Source: Sphingobacteriales bacterium UTBCD1
GTDB taxonomy: Bacteria > Bacteroidota > Bacteroidia > Chitinophagales > Chitinophagaceae
DNA: 64,000 bases
Assembly: GCA_002066995.1 (NCBI GenBank)
Contig: MWTC01000016.1
Location: forward strand, 141,198 to 205,197
Reading direction: 5' to 3'
In this document: positions 19,308-30,100 of the stretch, one piece after another
How positions within the stretch are numbered: the first letter of the stretch is position 1
Layout of the letters: the number at the start of each line of letters is the position of its first letter
The notes under the pieces: model-generated
The model's database searches: none
Told to the model about the DNA's origin: nothing
What the model saw: the letters and a program-made list of their open reading frames with translations, nothing else
Program-made: the position numbers and the translations under genes

Positions 19308-22300
19308 TTATTTTGATATTACTAATTTTTTCAGATAAGTTTTTTTGTCGTGTTGAATTTTCAGGTAATAAATTCCGGCAGCCACATTCCCGGGATCTAT
19401 TTGTTTGGAATAAGTACCTGCAACAGCCGGTATCGTATTATGATAAACCTGCTGTCCCAATGCATTGATCAGCGATATATCAAGAGCTGACCTTGTGGTG
19501 GTAGTCAGCTGAATAGTAAATTCTCTTTGTGTTGGGTTCGGTGCAATGGATATCCCGGTATTGGTATTTCCCGGATCAGGTACTGCCGTAATAGAAAAAC
19601 TGATCTCGTTTGATGTAAGGGAACAGCCGATGGAGTCTGTTCGCAACACAGTATATAAACCTGTAGTAGTGGCAGTATAATCTTTGCTTGTAGCACCGCT
19701 GATTGGGGAACCGTTTAAATACCACTGGTTGCCTGTCGTAAAATTGCTGCTTAAAATATTTCCCGCCAGGGTGATCACAGGCGCTGTAGAATTTGTTGCC
19801 ACTACCGGCACACGTCCTGACGGGCAATTGACCAGCCTGAAACTGGTGTTGTAAAAGAAATAGAAATAATGTTTGAAGAAATTCATATCGGTTGAATCTG
19901 CAGGATTGACAGCGCTGTTTCCCGTAATGCTTATAATGCCGGGCAGTGAAAATGGATAAGAATAATAAGAGGAAGGATTGTTATTCCTGTAAATATTAGC
20001 CCCATTCATACATTGTACGATTATTATATAATCTCCCGGGGTGATGATGGGAAGATTCAGGTAAAAAATACCACCGGGATCTGCAGGGTCGTCACTTTGT
20101 GCACCGCCTGCAGGATTCGGGCTTGTAGGGTAAACGTCAATTGTATTTGTTGTGATCGGTATATAACTGTAAGATCCGGATCCGGCGCTGAAATTTACAA
20201 GAGTGCCTACGGTGAATTTAATTTGACCTGCGGAACGGATATACAATCTTGCACTTTCTATGACCAGGGGAATGCTGGTGCTGAATTTTACAAAGTTGCC
20301 GCTGAAAGTATTATACCCCCCTGTCTGAAGTACCGTTTTATCTGCAGGAGATAATTTCAGGTTTATATCATTCTTCTGGAGATAATAAGTAAGATTACCG
20401 GTGATGGTGCTCGTTACGGTATTAGATCCATAAGCGAGCGGAGATGTAGCGGCAGGAGTATCATACCAGGTGAATGCATCATTAGAACCCGGAATGGCTT
20501 TTAATATTACCTGGTTGGTTCCGCATATTTCAGCAGCGCCGGACGGATTTCCGCTGCCTGTGCCTGCCGTGATCGTTGATATGAACTGATCGTTTGATGT
20601 ATTCTGGTCTCCGGTTAAGCCGGTACTTGCAGTAATGGTATATGCAGCACCCGGAGTGGAAATATAAGTTGTTTGAAAAGTGTATATCACATCGGCTGCT
20701 CCGGCTATAGTACCGGGATAGTTTACATTCAGATTCAGAATGATGTTTGCTCCTTGCAAAACGACTGCTGAAACCGGGAAATTTGATTGGCTTGCAGTAC
20801 CAAAATTATGAATACGAACTACGATCAGTTGCGATCCTGTTCCGCAATCGCCGGGTAATGGAGCTACAAGCCCCGTTATTCCTACATCATTGGTTGGCGT
20901 TGCAAAATGCACCCGGTAGTCCTGGGTTTCACCTCTTGCATAGTTGCCACATGGCGTCACACTGTTTGGATCGCTGGTTTCTGAAACTATGATCCGCATC
21001 AGCGTGTAATAGTTTACAGTTAATCCAGGTGGTATCGCAATGTTTGCGGTAAAGATTCCGTTTCCATTGATAACACCGCTTGTTGCAACGTTTTCATTCG
21101 GATCTGTGAAACTGCCGTTATTATTGAAATCAATGAATACTTTGACGATTTTATTGACTGCAGATGCATCACAACTGTTCAGCCCGACATATATCGGAAT
21201 TGTTTGGCCGGATTGAATATCCGTTGACAGGTTGGTGAAATTGCTGTAAGTAGTGCATCCTGTTACATTTTTATTCCTGATGGAGCCGAATGATACACTG
21301 TCAATCCTGGCTCCTTGATTACCGGTTGGTCCGGAAGTACAATAAGATTGGCCGCCCACTCCGCTAATGATTAATGAATAGGCCTGTGTGCCTCTTTGTA
21401 ATGTTCCTTTGTGCGACACCTGTATGGTGTACGTTGCTCCTGGAATAACATTGTTGATGACAATTTTTTCAACATTATCCGTAATGTTATCGCCTGTGGT
21501 AGCTGCTGCAGACGGATTAGTAGGATCTAAAATCCACGGCTGGTAATTGGTAGCGCCTAACTTGACAATCACATCAAGGTCGTTCACTAATTTTTTTGCC
21601 GGGTTGTTCAATGCAGTGGCCACCGGCTCAACCGTACCTTTGGGATCGGTCCAGCAGATGGTTACGATCAAAGGGCCCTTGCCCGAAGCAATAACATTTT
21701 TTGTGTACGTGCCGCCATTATTCAATATATTTTCTTCAATGATCTGATCAGTATTATTTGAAGTGATGACCGATGCAGCTTTTTTCATATTGATCAATCC
21801 CCAGCCGAATTGATAATCCGGTCCCGGGTAAGGCCCGGCTTCATCTGCCGTATGAATGACAAGCCCTCTTATGGTAGCCGATCGTAAAAAAGCATTACTG
21901 TGTAATCTTGCATAATATTCCTGAAGGAGGAGCAGGGATCCTGCTGCTGCCGGAGAAGACATAGAGGTTCCGCTATAAATATCATAAGCGTTGTCGCTGG
22001 TTCCGATACAGGATAAAACATTCACACCGTCTGTTACCACATCCGGTTTGATACGGCCGTCATCTGTAGGGCCCCATGCGCTGAAAGAAGACATCACCAC
22101 ATCTGATGGAGAGTTGTATCCTCCCGGTATCGGGTTGACTGCACCTACAAGCAAAATATTTTTTGAGTTGGAATTCAGCGCCAGGATATCATAACCGTCA
22201 TTGCTGCTGATACCGGAAGGCCTGTTGCCTGCATTAGTCATTACATTGCTGGCGTTATAACGCCAATAGGGTTGACCTACTGCAGGGCCATTCGAATTTC

Positions 22301-23096
22301 TGCTGTTACCGGCAGATTTAACAATGAGATAGTAAGGGGCATTATAAGCAATGGAATCCCAAAGCTGTGCCTGGGAAGAATAGTATCCGAACTTATAATC
22401 TTCTGTAGAGCCTGATGGCCCCCAGAATTCCCAGCGGCTCTCCGCATCATTATATACCCATCCTGCATTGTACCCGTAAGAATGGTTTGATAATAACAAA
22501 TTGCCGGATTCATTCAGCATCTCCGTGGTTTCATTGTCGTAGTCATAAGCTACCAGTTCCTGATCAGCAAAGCTCATCCCTTTTGCCAATGGGTTTACTC
22601 CGCTGGCAATAAGAGTTCCTGCCACATGTGTACTGTGATCAGAAATAGAGGCAGGATTATCCCGTTGTACTACCCTGCCAACCAGTTCCACATGTGTACC
22701 CCTGACTTTTCCACCATCCCATATAGCTAATTTATCTTTTACAACTGGTGAAGAACCGCTAAGATTGAGGCCGGATGTACCACCGGGCCATAATGTATTT
22801 GTCCCGATTGTAGCAGCTGAAGTAATATTATTGTATGTAGTCAGATAAAGAGGGTAGCCCAAATCATCAATCCCGACCAGAAGGGATATTTTCCCGTTCT
22901 TGCCTTCCAGCCTGAGTGGCCATCCTTTTTGTTCAGCAAGTGATTGCAGTTGTTTTTGAAGTGATATTTCCTTTTCAGCATGGGCAGCTGCCGCTCTTTG
23001 CAAAATATCATATTGGGTTTTTATTTGCGGCAATGCTTTTTCGCAAAAGCTGCCGAGAAGAATAAAAAGAATAATGCGGAAGAATACACTCTTCAT
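19308..23096 (-). CDS. Secreted S8 (subtilisin-like) protease with GEVED domain and T9SS sorting signal
   Basis: 1262 residues. An N-terminal signal peptide (FFRIILFILLGSF) is followed by the S8 catalytic domain. The triad is D127 (AIWDGGKV), H157 (DHSTHVAGT) and S378 (SGTSMSSPAAAG), with oxyanion Asn264 (KSAGNS). After a jelly-roll region (about 460-590) comes a GEVED domain (about 600-735, FIDFNNNGSF to GETQDYRV). A CARDB-like stretch and Ig-like regions follow. The last about 80 residues form a type A T9SS sorting domain (SIAPNPTQREFTIQL to KLVISK). The product is therefore expected on the cell surface or released, as an extracellular protease. An imperfect hairpin overlaps the stop codon. 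The second S8 protease in this window has a different domain order. Confidence 0.93.
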   Translation of the reverse strand: MKSVFFRIILFILLGSFCEKALPQIKTQYDILQRAAAAHAEKEISLQKQLQSLAEQKGWPLRLEGKNGKISLLVGIDDLGYPLYLTTYNNITSAATIGTNTLWPGGTSGLNLSGSSPVVKDKLAIWDGGKVRGTHVELVGRVVQRDNPASISDHSTHVAGTLIASGVNPLAKGMSFADQELVAYDYDNETTEMLNESGNLLLSNHSYGYNAGWVYNDAESRWEFWGPSGSTEDYKFGYYSSQAQLWDSIAYNAPYYLIVKSAGNSRNSNGPAVGQPYWRYNASNVMTNAGNRPSGISSNDGYDILALNSNSKNILLVGAVNPIPGGYNSPSDVVMSSFSAWGPTDDGRIKPDVVTDGVNVLSCIGTSDNAYDIYSGTSMSSPAAAGSLLLLQEYYARLHSNAFLRSATIRGLVIHTADEAGPYPGPDYQFGWGLINMKKAASVITSNNTDQIIEENILNNGGTYTKNVIASGKGPLIVTICWTDPKGTVEPVATALNNPAKKLVNDLDVIVKLGATNYQPWILDPTNPSAAATTGDNITDNVEKIVINNVIPGATYTIQVSHKGTLQRGTQAYSLIISGVGGQSYCTSGPTGNQGARIDSVSFGSIRNKNVTGCTTYSNFTNLSTDIQSGQTIPIYVGLNSCDASAVNKIVKVFIDFNNNGSFTDPNENVATSGVINGNGIFTANIAIPPGLTVNYYTLMRIIVSETSDPNSVTPCGNYARGETQDYRVHFATPTNDVGITGLVAPLPGDCGTGSQLIVVRIHNFGTASQSNFPVSAVVLQGANIILNLNVNYPGTIAGAADVIYTFQTTYISTPGAAYTITASTGLTGDQNTSNDQFISTITAGTGSGNPSGAAEICGTNQVILKAIPGSNDAFTWYDTPAATSPLAYGSNTVTSTITGNLTYYLQKNDINLKLSPADKTVLQTGGYNTFSGNFVKFSTSIPLVIESARLYIRSAGQIKFTVGTLVNFSAGSGSYSYIPITTNTIDVYPTSPNPAGGAQSDDPADPGGIFYLNLPIITPGDYIIIVQCMNGANIYRNNNPSSYYSYPFSLPGIISITGNSAVNPADSTDMNFFKHYFYFFYNTSFRLVNCPSGRVPVVATNSTAPVITLAGNILSSNFTTGNQWYLNGSPISGATSKDYTATTTGLYTVLRTDSIGCSLTSNEISFSITAVPDPGNTNTGISIAPNPTQREFTIQLTTTTRSALDISLINALGQQVYHNTIPAVAGTYSKQIDPGNVAAGIYYLKIQHDKKTYLKKLVISK

Positions 23097-23171
23097 ACAG
23101 GGTAATTAAAAAATCCTTCTAAAATACATTAATTATTATTCAATAAGGAAAAAGTAATAGTTTTATGGTGT

Positions 23172-23630
23172 ATGAATTTACATTTATTTCTTTTATCAAA
23201 CATTATTTTGGTTTCAGGATTTTTTGTAACGCCTCGTGAAAATTTTTGCAGGCGGCAGGGTTTGCAGGGATATGTTTATCTTGTTTCGGGCAATCAAATG
23301 CCCTCTCCGGACAGGCCTGCGTCTAAACCAAAAGGCTTGCAGACCACGCTTTATATTTACCGGCTCACTTCTCTTTCCGATGTGGTCCGGCAGGGAGAAT
23401 CAGCTTTTTATTCCGGCATTTCAACAGAGCTGGTTAAAGCAGTGAAGACTGACAAAAACGGCCATTTCAAAACAAAATTAAAGCCCGGTATGTATTCGCT
23501 CTTCCTGAAAAAAGATGATTTGTTTTTTTCAAGTGTCTTTGATGAAAAAAATAATATTTGCCCGGTGGAAGTGAAACGGGGAAAAATGACTGAGGTTGTT
23601 TTCAATGCCAATTATAATGCGGTTTATTGA
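23172..23630 (+). CDS. Small secreted protein with carboxypeptidase-regulatory-like fold
   Basis: 152 residues. The N-terminal hydrophobic stretch (HLFLLSNIILVSGFFV) suggests export. The region from about residue 30 begins LQGYVYLVSGNQMPSP, and later TDKNGHFKTKLKPGMYSLFLK and FNANYNAVY. That matches the beta-sandwich repeat often annotated as carboxypeptidase regulatory-like in Bacteroidota. It is divergent from the S8 protease and 68 bp ahead of mfd. Function unknown. Confidence 0.75.
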   Translation: MNLHLFLLSNIILVSGFFVTPRENFCRRQGLQGYVYLVSGNQMPSPDRPASKPKGLQTTLYIYRLTSLSDVVRQGESAFYSGISTELVKAVKTDKNGHFKTKLKPGMYSLFLKKDDLFFSSVFDEKNNICPVEVKRGKMTEVVFNANYNAVY

Positions 23631-23655
23631 TTTTTTAAGTAAAGGAGTATCACAG

Positions 23656-23689
23656 TTTGCCGGCTGACTGCAAATTATTTGTAAATTTG
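23656..23689 (+). promoter_or_regulatory. Probable promoter of mfd
   Basis: TTTG at 23656-23659 and TAAATTTG at 23682-23689 with a 22-nt spacer fit the Bacteroidetes consensus. The box ends 9 nt before the ATG at 23699, so any 5' leader is only a few bases. It also argues against the longer reading start at 23657. Confidence 0.55.
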
Positions 23690-23698
23690 CAAAGCGGA

Positions 23699-26600
23699 AT
23701 GATGAACAATGAGTTGTTGAAAATTTATCAGGATACCCCCCGCCTTTTTCAACTGGCGGACAGGCTTTCTTTTTCCCAACCACAAAAAGTTTTTCTTAAA
23801 AACCTTCATGGCAGCGCTTCGCAGTTTGTTTTTGCAGCGGCATTCTTGCACCCGGCGTGCAGCCAGCTGAACCACCTGATTATATTGAATGATGCGGAAG
23901 AAGCTGCTTATTTTCATAATACAATCGAAAACCTGACCGGGGCGCTGGATCTGTTTTATTTTCCTTCTTCTTTCCGTACCAGAAAGAATTTTAAACTGCT
24001 GAATTCCTCACATGTCATGCTGCGTACCGAAGCGCTGGCAAAATTTGCGGCAGGCGGTAATAAAAAAATCCTGGTTACTTACCCGGAGGCTCTCCAGGAA
24101 AAAGTAACAGTGCCTGACGCCCTTTCATTGAGCATCATTTCTATCAAAACAGCAGATCACCTTGATGTAGGCAGGCTGTTGCTGCAATTATCAGATTATG
24201 GCTTCGAGCGGACCGACTTTGTATATGAGCCGGGACAGTTTGCAATACGCGGCGGTATCCTTGATATTTATTCTTTCGGCAATGACAAACCATATCGTAT
24301 CGAGTTGTTCGGTAATGAAGTGGATTCAATACGTATCATTGACCCCGAAACGCAACTGAGTGAGCGGAAACTATTACAGGTAAATATCATTCCCAATGTA
24401 GATACGCAATTTGAAAATGATGCAAAGGTCTCTCTGCCTGATTTTTTACCTGGGAACACTGTTTTATGGATACAGGACATGGATTGCTGTCTTGAAAAGA
24501 TCAGGGAAACATCTTTGGAACTTAAGAATTTTTTGCTTGATGAAAATAAAATGGCAAAAACTCAGGCCAGCGGTGACCCGATGGAAAGAAAGGATATCAG
24601 TGCGGAAGATTTTATAACTGCGGATGAGTTAAATCAAAAAATCAGTAACAGGCATGTCGTGGAATTTGGGTACCGCTCTTCTCACAGTACATTCGAAATT
24701 GAATATAACACCAGGGAACAGCCTGCATTCAACCGGAGGTTTGACCTGCTGATGCAGGATCTGAAAGAATGGAAGAAAAAGAATTTCCGGATCTATTTGT
24801 TTGCAGGCAATTCGAAGCAGCTGGAGCGGCTTTACAGTATTTTCAGCGATCTGAAAGAAGAGATTCAATTCACCCCCATAGCTACTTCCATTCACGAAGG
24901 ATTTATTGATGAGGACCTGAAAATCGTTTGCTACACCGACCACCAGATCTTTCAGCGTTATCATAAATACAACGTAAAACAGGCCTATAATAAAAACAAA
25001 GCGCTGACATTAAAAACTCTCCGTGAATTGCAGCCGGGGGATTATGTGACGCATATTGATCACGGCGTTGGTATTTTCAGCGGCCTTCAGAAACTGGAAG
25101 TGAACGGAAAGCTACAGGAAGTGGTACGCATCATTTATAAAGACAGTGATATTCTTTATGTCAATATCAACTCACTGCATAAAATTGCAAAGTACACCGG
25201 TAAAGAAGGAACGATACCCAGGATAAGCAAATTAGGCAGCGACACCTGGAATAAACTGAAGGAAAAGACAAAAACCAAAGTAAAAGAGATTGCGTTTGAC
25301 CTGATCAAATTATACGCAAAGAGAAAAGCTCAGATGGGTTTTGCTCATTCGCCGGACAATTATATGCAGACAGAGCTGGAGGCTTCTTTTATTTATGAAG
25401 ATACCCCTGATCAGAGTAAAGCGGCAGCAGATGTAAAAAAAGATATGGAATCACCATCACCCATGGACCGGTTGGTTTGCGGTGATGTAGGTTTTGGAAA
25501 AACCGAAGTTGCGATCAGGGCTGCTTTTAAGTCCTGTATTGATGGTAAGCAGGCTGCTGTTCTTGTTCCCACTACCATTCTTGCATTTCAGCATTACAAA
25601 ACGTTCAGTGAACGGCTGAAAGATTTCCCGGTGACGGTGGATTATATCAACCGGTTTAAATCAACAAAGGAAAAGAAGGAAACACTGAAAAAACTCAGTG
25701 AAGGAAAAACAGAAATCATCATAGGCACACATGCGCTGCTGGGAAAAGATGTGAAGTTTAAAGATCTTGGTTTGCTGATCATTGATGAGGAACAAAAATT
25801 CGGTGTTGGGCATAAAGAAAAAATCAAAACGCTGAAGACAACCGTAGATTGCCTGACGCTCACCGCGACTCCCATACCACGTACTTTACAGTTTTCGCTG
25901 ATGGGAGCGAGGGACCTGAGTATTATCAATACCCCGCCGCCCAACCGGCAGCCGATACAAACCGAAGTGATGGTGTATAACGAAGATGTGATCCGGGATG
26001 CAATTTATTTTGAAACAGAGAGGGGAGGCCAGGTGTTTTTTATTTTCAACCGTGTCAGCGGGCTGGCAGAAATGGCATCTATCATCCAGGGTTTGTGCCC
26101 TGACCTGAGTATCGGGTATGCACACGGCCAGATGGAAGGAAATGATCTTGAAAAAAGAGTTCTTGATTTCATTGATAAAAAATATGACGTTCTTGTTTGT
26201 ACGAATATTGTAGAAAGCGGTGTGGATATTCCCAATGTAAACACGATCATCGTAAATAATGCTCACCAGTTCGGTTTGAGTGACCTTCACCAGCTGAGGG
26301 GGAGGGTCGGCCGCAGCAATAAAAAAGCGTTTTGCTATTTGCTGGCTCCGCCGGTAAGTACGTTGCCGGCTGATTCAAGAAAGCGTTTGCAGACATTGGA
26401 ACAGCATAGCGACCTGGGCAGCGGTTTCCAGATCGCCATGAGAGACCTGGATATCCGGGGAGCAGGTAATTTATTGGGAGGCGAGCAAAGTGGTTTTATG
26501 GCAGAGATCGGTTTTGAAATGTATCAGAAGATACTGGATGAAGCAATCAGAGAATTAAAACGGACAGACTTCAAAGAATTGTTTAAAGAAGAAATTGCTA

Positions 26601-27100
26601 AGCAGGATGACTATGTGCAGGACTGCACCATTGATACAGACCTGGAGATACTGATCCCTGATGAATATGTGGAAAGCATTACAGAACGGTTATCACTTTA
26701 TACCCGCATGGATAACTGTGAGACCAACGAAGAATTGGATCAGTTGAAACTTGAGCTGAAAGATCGTTTTGGCCCCATACCGCAGCAGGTGGAAGATCTC
26801 TTCATCACGGTTCGATGCAGGAAACTGGCGGTAGATCTCGGTTTTGAAAAAATGTCACTGAAAAGTGATACGTTGCGGTGCTATTTTATCAATAAAAATG
26901 ACTCTCCTTATTTTGAATCTGAAACATTTAAAAAAATTCTTGCTTACATTCAGACCGGAACGAACAAAGCAAGGCTGAAGCAAGTTGGAAAAATGTTTTT
27001 ATTGACAATCGGACCGATGGAAAATATGGAAGAGGTGATTCGTTTTCTTACCCAGTTGCATCAGTATTGTTTCAGGGAAAACAACGTGCCGGCAGTTTGA
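23699..27100 (+). CDS. mfd: Transcription-repair coupling factor
   Basis: DNA translocase that removes stalled RNA polymerase and recruits UvrA, 1133 residues from the ATG at 23699 (MMNNELLKIYQDTPRLFQLAD). UvrB-like domains fill the N-terminal part (FERTDFVYEPGQFAIRGGILD). The RNA polymerase interaction domain begins LQPGDYVTHIDHGVGIF. The helicase core has Walker A GDVGFGKTE, the DEEQ box IIDEEQKFGV and TATPIPRTLQ. Later motifs are VESGVDIPNVN and QLRGRVGRS. The TRCF domain ends the protein. An ATG at 23657 is open but adds residues unlike the family and overlaps the promoter. Confidence 0.96.
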   Translation: MMNNELLKIYQDTPRLFQLADRLSFSQPQKVFLKNLHGSASQFVFAAAFLHPACSQLNHLIILNDAEEAAYFHNTIENLTGALDLFYFPSSFRTRKNFKLLNSSHVMLRTEALAKFAAGGNKKILVTYPEALQEKVTVPDALSLSIISIKTADHLDVGRLLLQLSDYGFERTDFVYEPGQFAIRGGILDIYSFGNDKPYRIELFGNEVDSIRIIDPETQLSERKLLQVNIIPNVDTQFENDAKVSLPDFLPGNTVLWIQDMDCCLEKIRETSLELKNFLLDENKMAKTQASGDPMERKDISAEDFITADELNQKISNRHVVEFGYRSSHSTFEIEYNTREQPAFNRRFDLLMQDLKEWKKKNFRIYLFAGNSKQLERLYSIFSDLKEEIQFTPIATSIHEGFIDEDLKIVCYTDHQIFQRYHKYNVKQAYNKNKALTLKTLRELQPGDYVTHIDHGVGIFSGLQKLEVNGKLQEVVRIIYKDSDILYVNINSLHKIAKYTGKEGTIPRISKLGSDTWNKLKEKTKTKVKEIAFDLIKLYAKRKAQMGFAHSPDNYMQTELEASFIYEDTPDQSKAAADVKKDMESPSPMDRLVCGDVGFGKTEVAIRAAFKSCIDGKQAAVLVPTTILAFQHYKTFSERLKDFPVTVDYINRFKSTKEKKETLKKLSEGKTEIIIGTHALLGKDVKFKDLGLLIIDEEQKFGVGHKEKIKTLKTTVDCLTLTATPIPRTLQFSLMGARDLSIINTPPPNRQPIQTEVMVYNEDVIRDAIYFETERGGQVFFIFNRVSGLAEMASIIQGLCPDLSIGYAHGQMEGNDLEKRVLDFIDKKYDVLVCTNIVESGVDIPNVNTIIVNNAHQFGLSDLHQLRGRVGRSNKKAFCYLLAPPVSTLPADSRKRLQTLEQHSDLGSGFQIAMRDLDIRGAGNLLGGEQSGFMAEIGFEMYQKILDEAIRELKRTDFKELFKEEIAKQDDYVQDCTIDTDLEILIPDEYVESITERLSLYTRMDNCETNEELDQLKLELKDRFGPIPQQVEDLFITVRCRKLAVDLGFEKMSLKSDTLRCYFINKNDSPYFESETFKKILAYIQTGTNKARLKQVGKMFLLTIGPMENMEEVIRFLTQLHQYCFRENNVPAV

Positions 27101-27177
27101 TTTTTCAGGCTGTGAACTGTCAGAACAGGTTGGTGAATGTGATATAATTACATTATTTTTAGTGAATAAATGCAATT

Positions 27178-30100
27178 ATGAGATTGAATCCAATTCCCTT
27201 GACGGTTGCGCTGTTGTTTTTTTGTATGGATGCAAGCGCACAACAAAAAGAGCCTTACACTTTAATGCTGAACAGCGGATTTTTCGTTCCTCAAAAAAAT
27301 ATAACTGCAGAAAAAATAGATTCGGTAAACAGGCTGGCTGCACGGACAGATCAAAAATCTTTTAGCATTATCCAGTTTGAAAAAATTCCTACAGAAGCAC
27401 AAAGGGAAATATTAAAACAGTCCGGTATTGAACTGCTGGATTATATCCCGGCAAATGCATACACGGTAACAGTGGAAGGGAAACTGGATATGGCAGCACT
27501 TTTGCAGGTAAATGCGAGAGCAATTGTTGATCTTTCACCCCGGCAAAAAATGCAACCGGCTCTTGCAAATGGTATCTTACCATCATGGGCCGTAAAAATT
27601 CCCGGCACCGTTGATGTTTGGATCAGTTACCCTAAGTCTTTTTCATTGGAAACGGTTAGCACCGAATTACAACACAGGAATTTTGATATTACATCTTCTT
27701 CTTTTAAAAATTACAGGGTATTGTCTTTGCGGATCTCCCAGAAAAGGCTGGCAGAACTTGCCGCATTGCCATTTATTGAATTTGTTCAGCCTGCTCCGCA
27801 TGAAGATCAGTTGTTGAATCATCAGAGTGTTCCCAATTCAAGAGCCAATGTGCTGAATTCCTCTTTGCCCGGAGGGCGCAAGCTTCATGGCGAAGGTGTT
27901 GTGATCGGCATTGGAGATGATAGTGATCCTCTCAGGCATTTGGATTTTACCGGCAGGGTGATCAACAGGGCAGCTATTGCCGGCGGTGGTCATGGAATTC
28001 ATGTTATGGGCACTGCAGCGGGAGCAGGAATAATAAAAGAACGCTTCAGGGGATATGCTCCAAAAGCAACAATAGTCAGCCAGTCTTTTTCCAACATATT
28101 ATCTTTTGCGCCGGCTTATGTGCAGGATTATGGCATGATAGCCACAAACAACTCCTATGGCAATGTAGTGGATGATTGCAATTCATTTGGGACTTATGAT
28201 CTGTATTCTCACATTTTGGACCAGATGGCTTTTGATCTCCCCAACCTGCAAAATGTTTTTGCAGCAGGTAATAGCGGCACTATGAGTTGCAGTCCTTATC
28301 CTTCAGGATTCAAGACCGTATTGGGAAGTTACCAATCTGCAAAGAATGTAATATCCGTTGGCAATACGGATGCAGAGGCGGTGATCAATAACACATCCAG
28401 TAAAGGACCGGTAGCAGATGGACGTATCAAACCGGAAATTGCAGTACAGGGTACAAGAATATTTTCAACGTACCCGGTAAATACTTATGTGTCAAGTTCC
28501 GGTACCAGTATGGCATCACCTGCAGTAACAGGGGGCCTGGCGTTATTGGTTCAGCGGTTTCGCCAGTTGAACAGCGGCGCTGATCCGAAAAACGGCTTAC
28601 TAAAAGCTTTGATTTGTAACGGAGGAACGGATATCGGTAATGCAGGACCCGATTATACTAATGGTTTCGGATGGATGAATTTGCTACGATCTGTGCAGAT
28701 GATGGAAAACAACAGCTATTTCGATGCAACTGTTGCCAACAGTGCCACCAATACACATAGCATTACAGTACCGGCAAATACGGCGCTGTTAAGAGTGATG
28801 TTATATTGGAATGATCCACCGGCCACCTTGCTTTCTCCTCATACACTGGTGAATGACCTTGACCTTAAAGTGACGGACTTTACTTCTAATACCACTCTTC
28901 CGTTGATTCTGGATACTATACCGGGACATGTAATAAATGCCGCCACCACGGGAGAAGATCATATAAATAATATTGAGCAGGTCGTAATAAATAATCCTGC
29001 TGCCGGCACTTATACTTTAAGTGTGAGCGGAACAGCGATCACACAGAATTCCCCTCAGGAATATTTCCTGGTTTATGATGCAATCCCGTCTTCTATAACA
29101 TTGACTCATCCTGTAGGAGGAGAAAAACTTGTTCAGGGTGATTCTATTTATATCAGCTGGGATTCATGGGGCGATCCCGGCAGCAATTTCACTATCAGGT
29201 TTTCTTCTGATAATGGTGTAACATGGAAAGACACAACCGCTCCCGCAGGTGCCAGGCAGTTGAAATGGTTTGCTCCTTCTGTCACCACCGATCAGGCAAG
29301 GATCCGCATCATAAAAAATGCTACTGCCGCAAGCAGTACAAGCGAAGCATTCACAATTTTAGGTGCTCCGGTACTTTCGCTTGCCGCCGTTCAATGTGAA
29401 GGATACATTTCCTTAACCTGGAATCCGGTAAGTGGTGCAACAGATTATGAAGTCATGATGCTGCAGGGAAGCGATATGGTTTCGGTTGCCACAACCACCG
29501 GCACTTCTTATGTGGTCAGTGGTTTATCAAAAGATTCAGTGTATTGGGTTTCTGTAAGGGCGAGATTGAATGGAAATTCCGGTAGGCGGTCAGATGCTAT
29601 TTCTCGTCAGCCAAACAACGGGACATGCAGCGGTAATATTTCTGATAATGATCTGAAAGTAGATACGATAATAGCTCCTTCTACGGGAAGGAGATTTACA
29701 TCTACCGGATTGTCTTCAGCAACAACCATAACCGCCCGGATCAAAAACCTTGATGATGCTGCAATAAACAAATATGCAGTTAAATATTCTGTAAACGACG
29801 GAGCATGGGTGATTGATTCGGTGCTGGCGCCTATCGCAGGAGGAACCACCGATACACATAGCTTCTCTGCTACTTATGATTTTTCAGCAATAGGTACATA
29901 TACACTCAGGGTGGTAGTGGTAAATGCAGCTGCAGCGGATCCTGTTGGCGCTAATGATACAATGACTGTAGTCATCAGGCAACTGGATAATCCTGCGATT
30001 GATCTCACTGCTGCTTTCCTGGATAACCTGGAAACAGCCCCTGAACAAAGTTTTACTACGAAGCAAACAGGCCTGACCGGGTTAGATCGTTATGATTTTT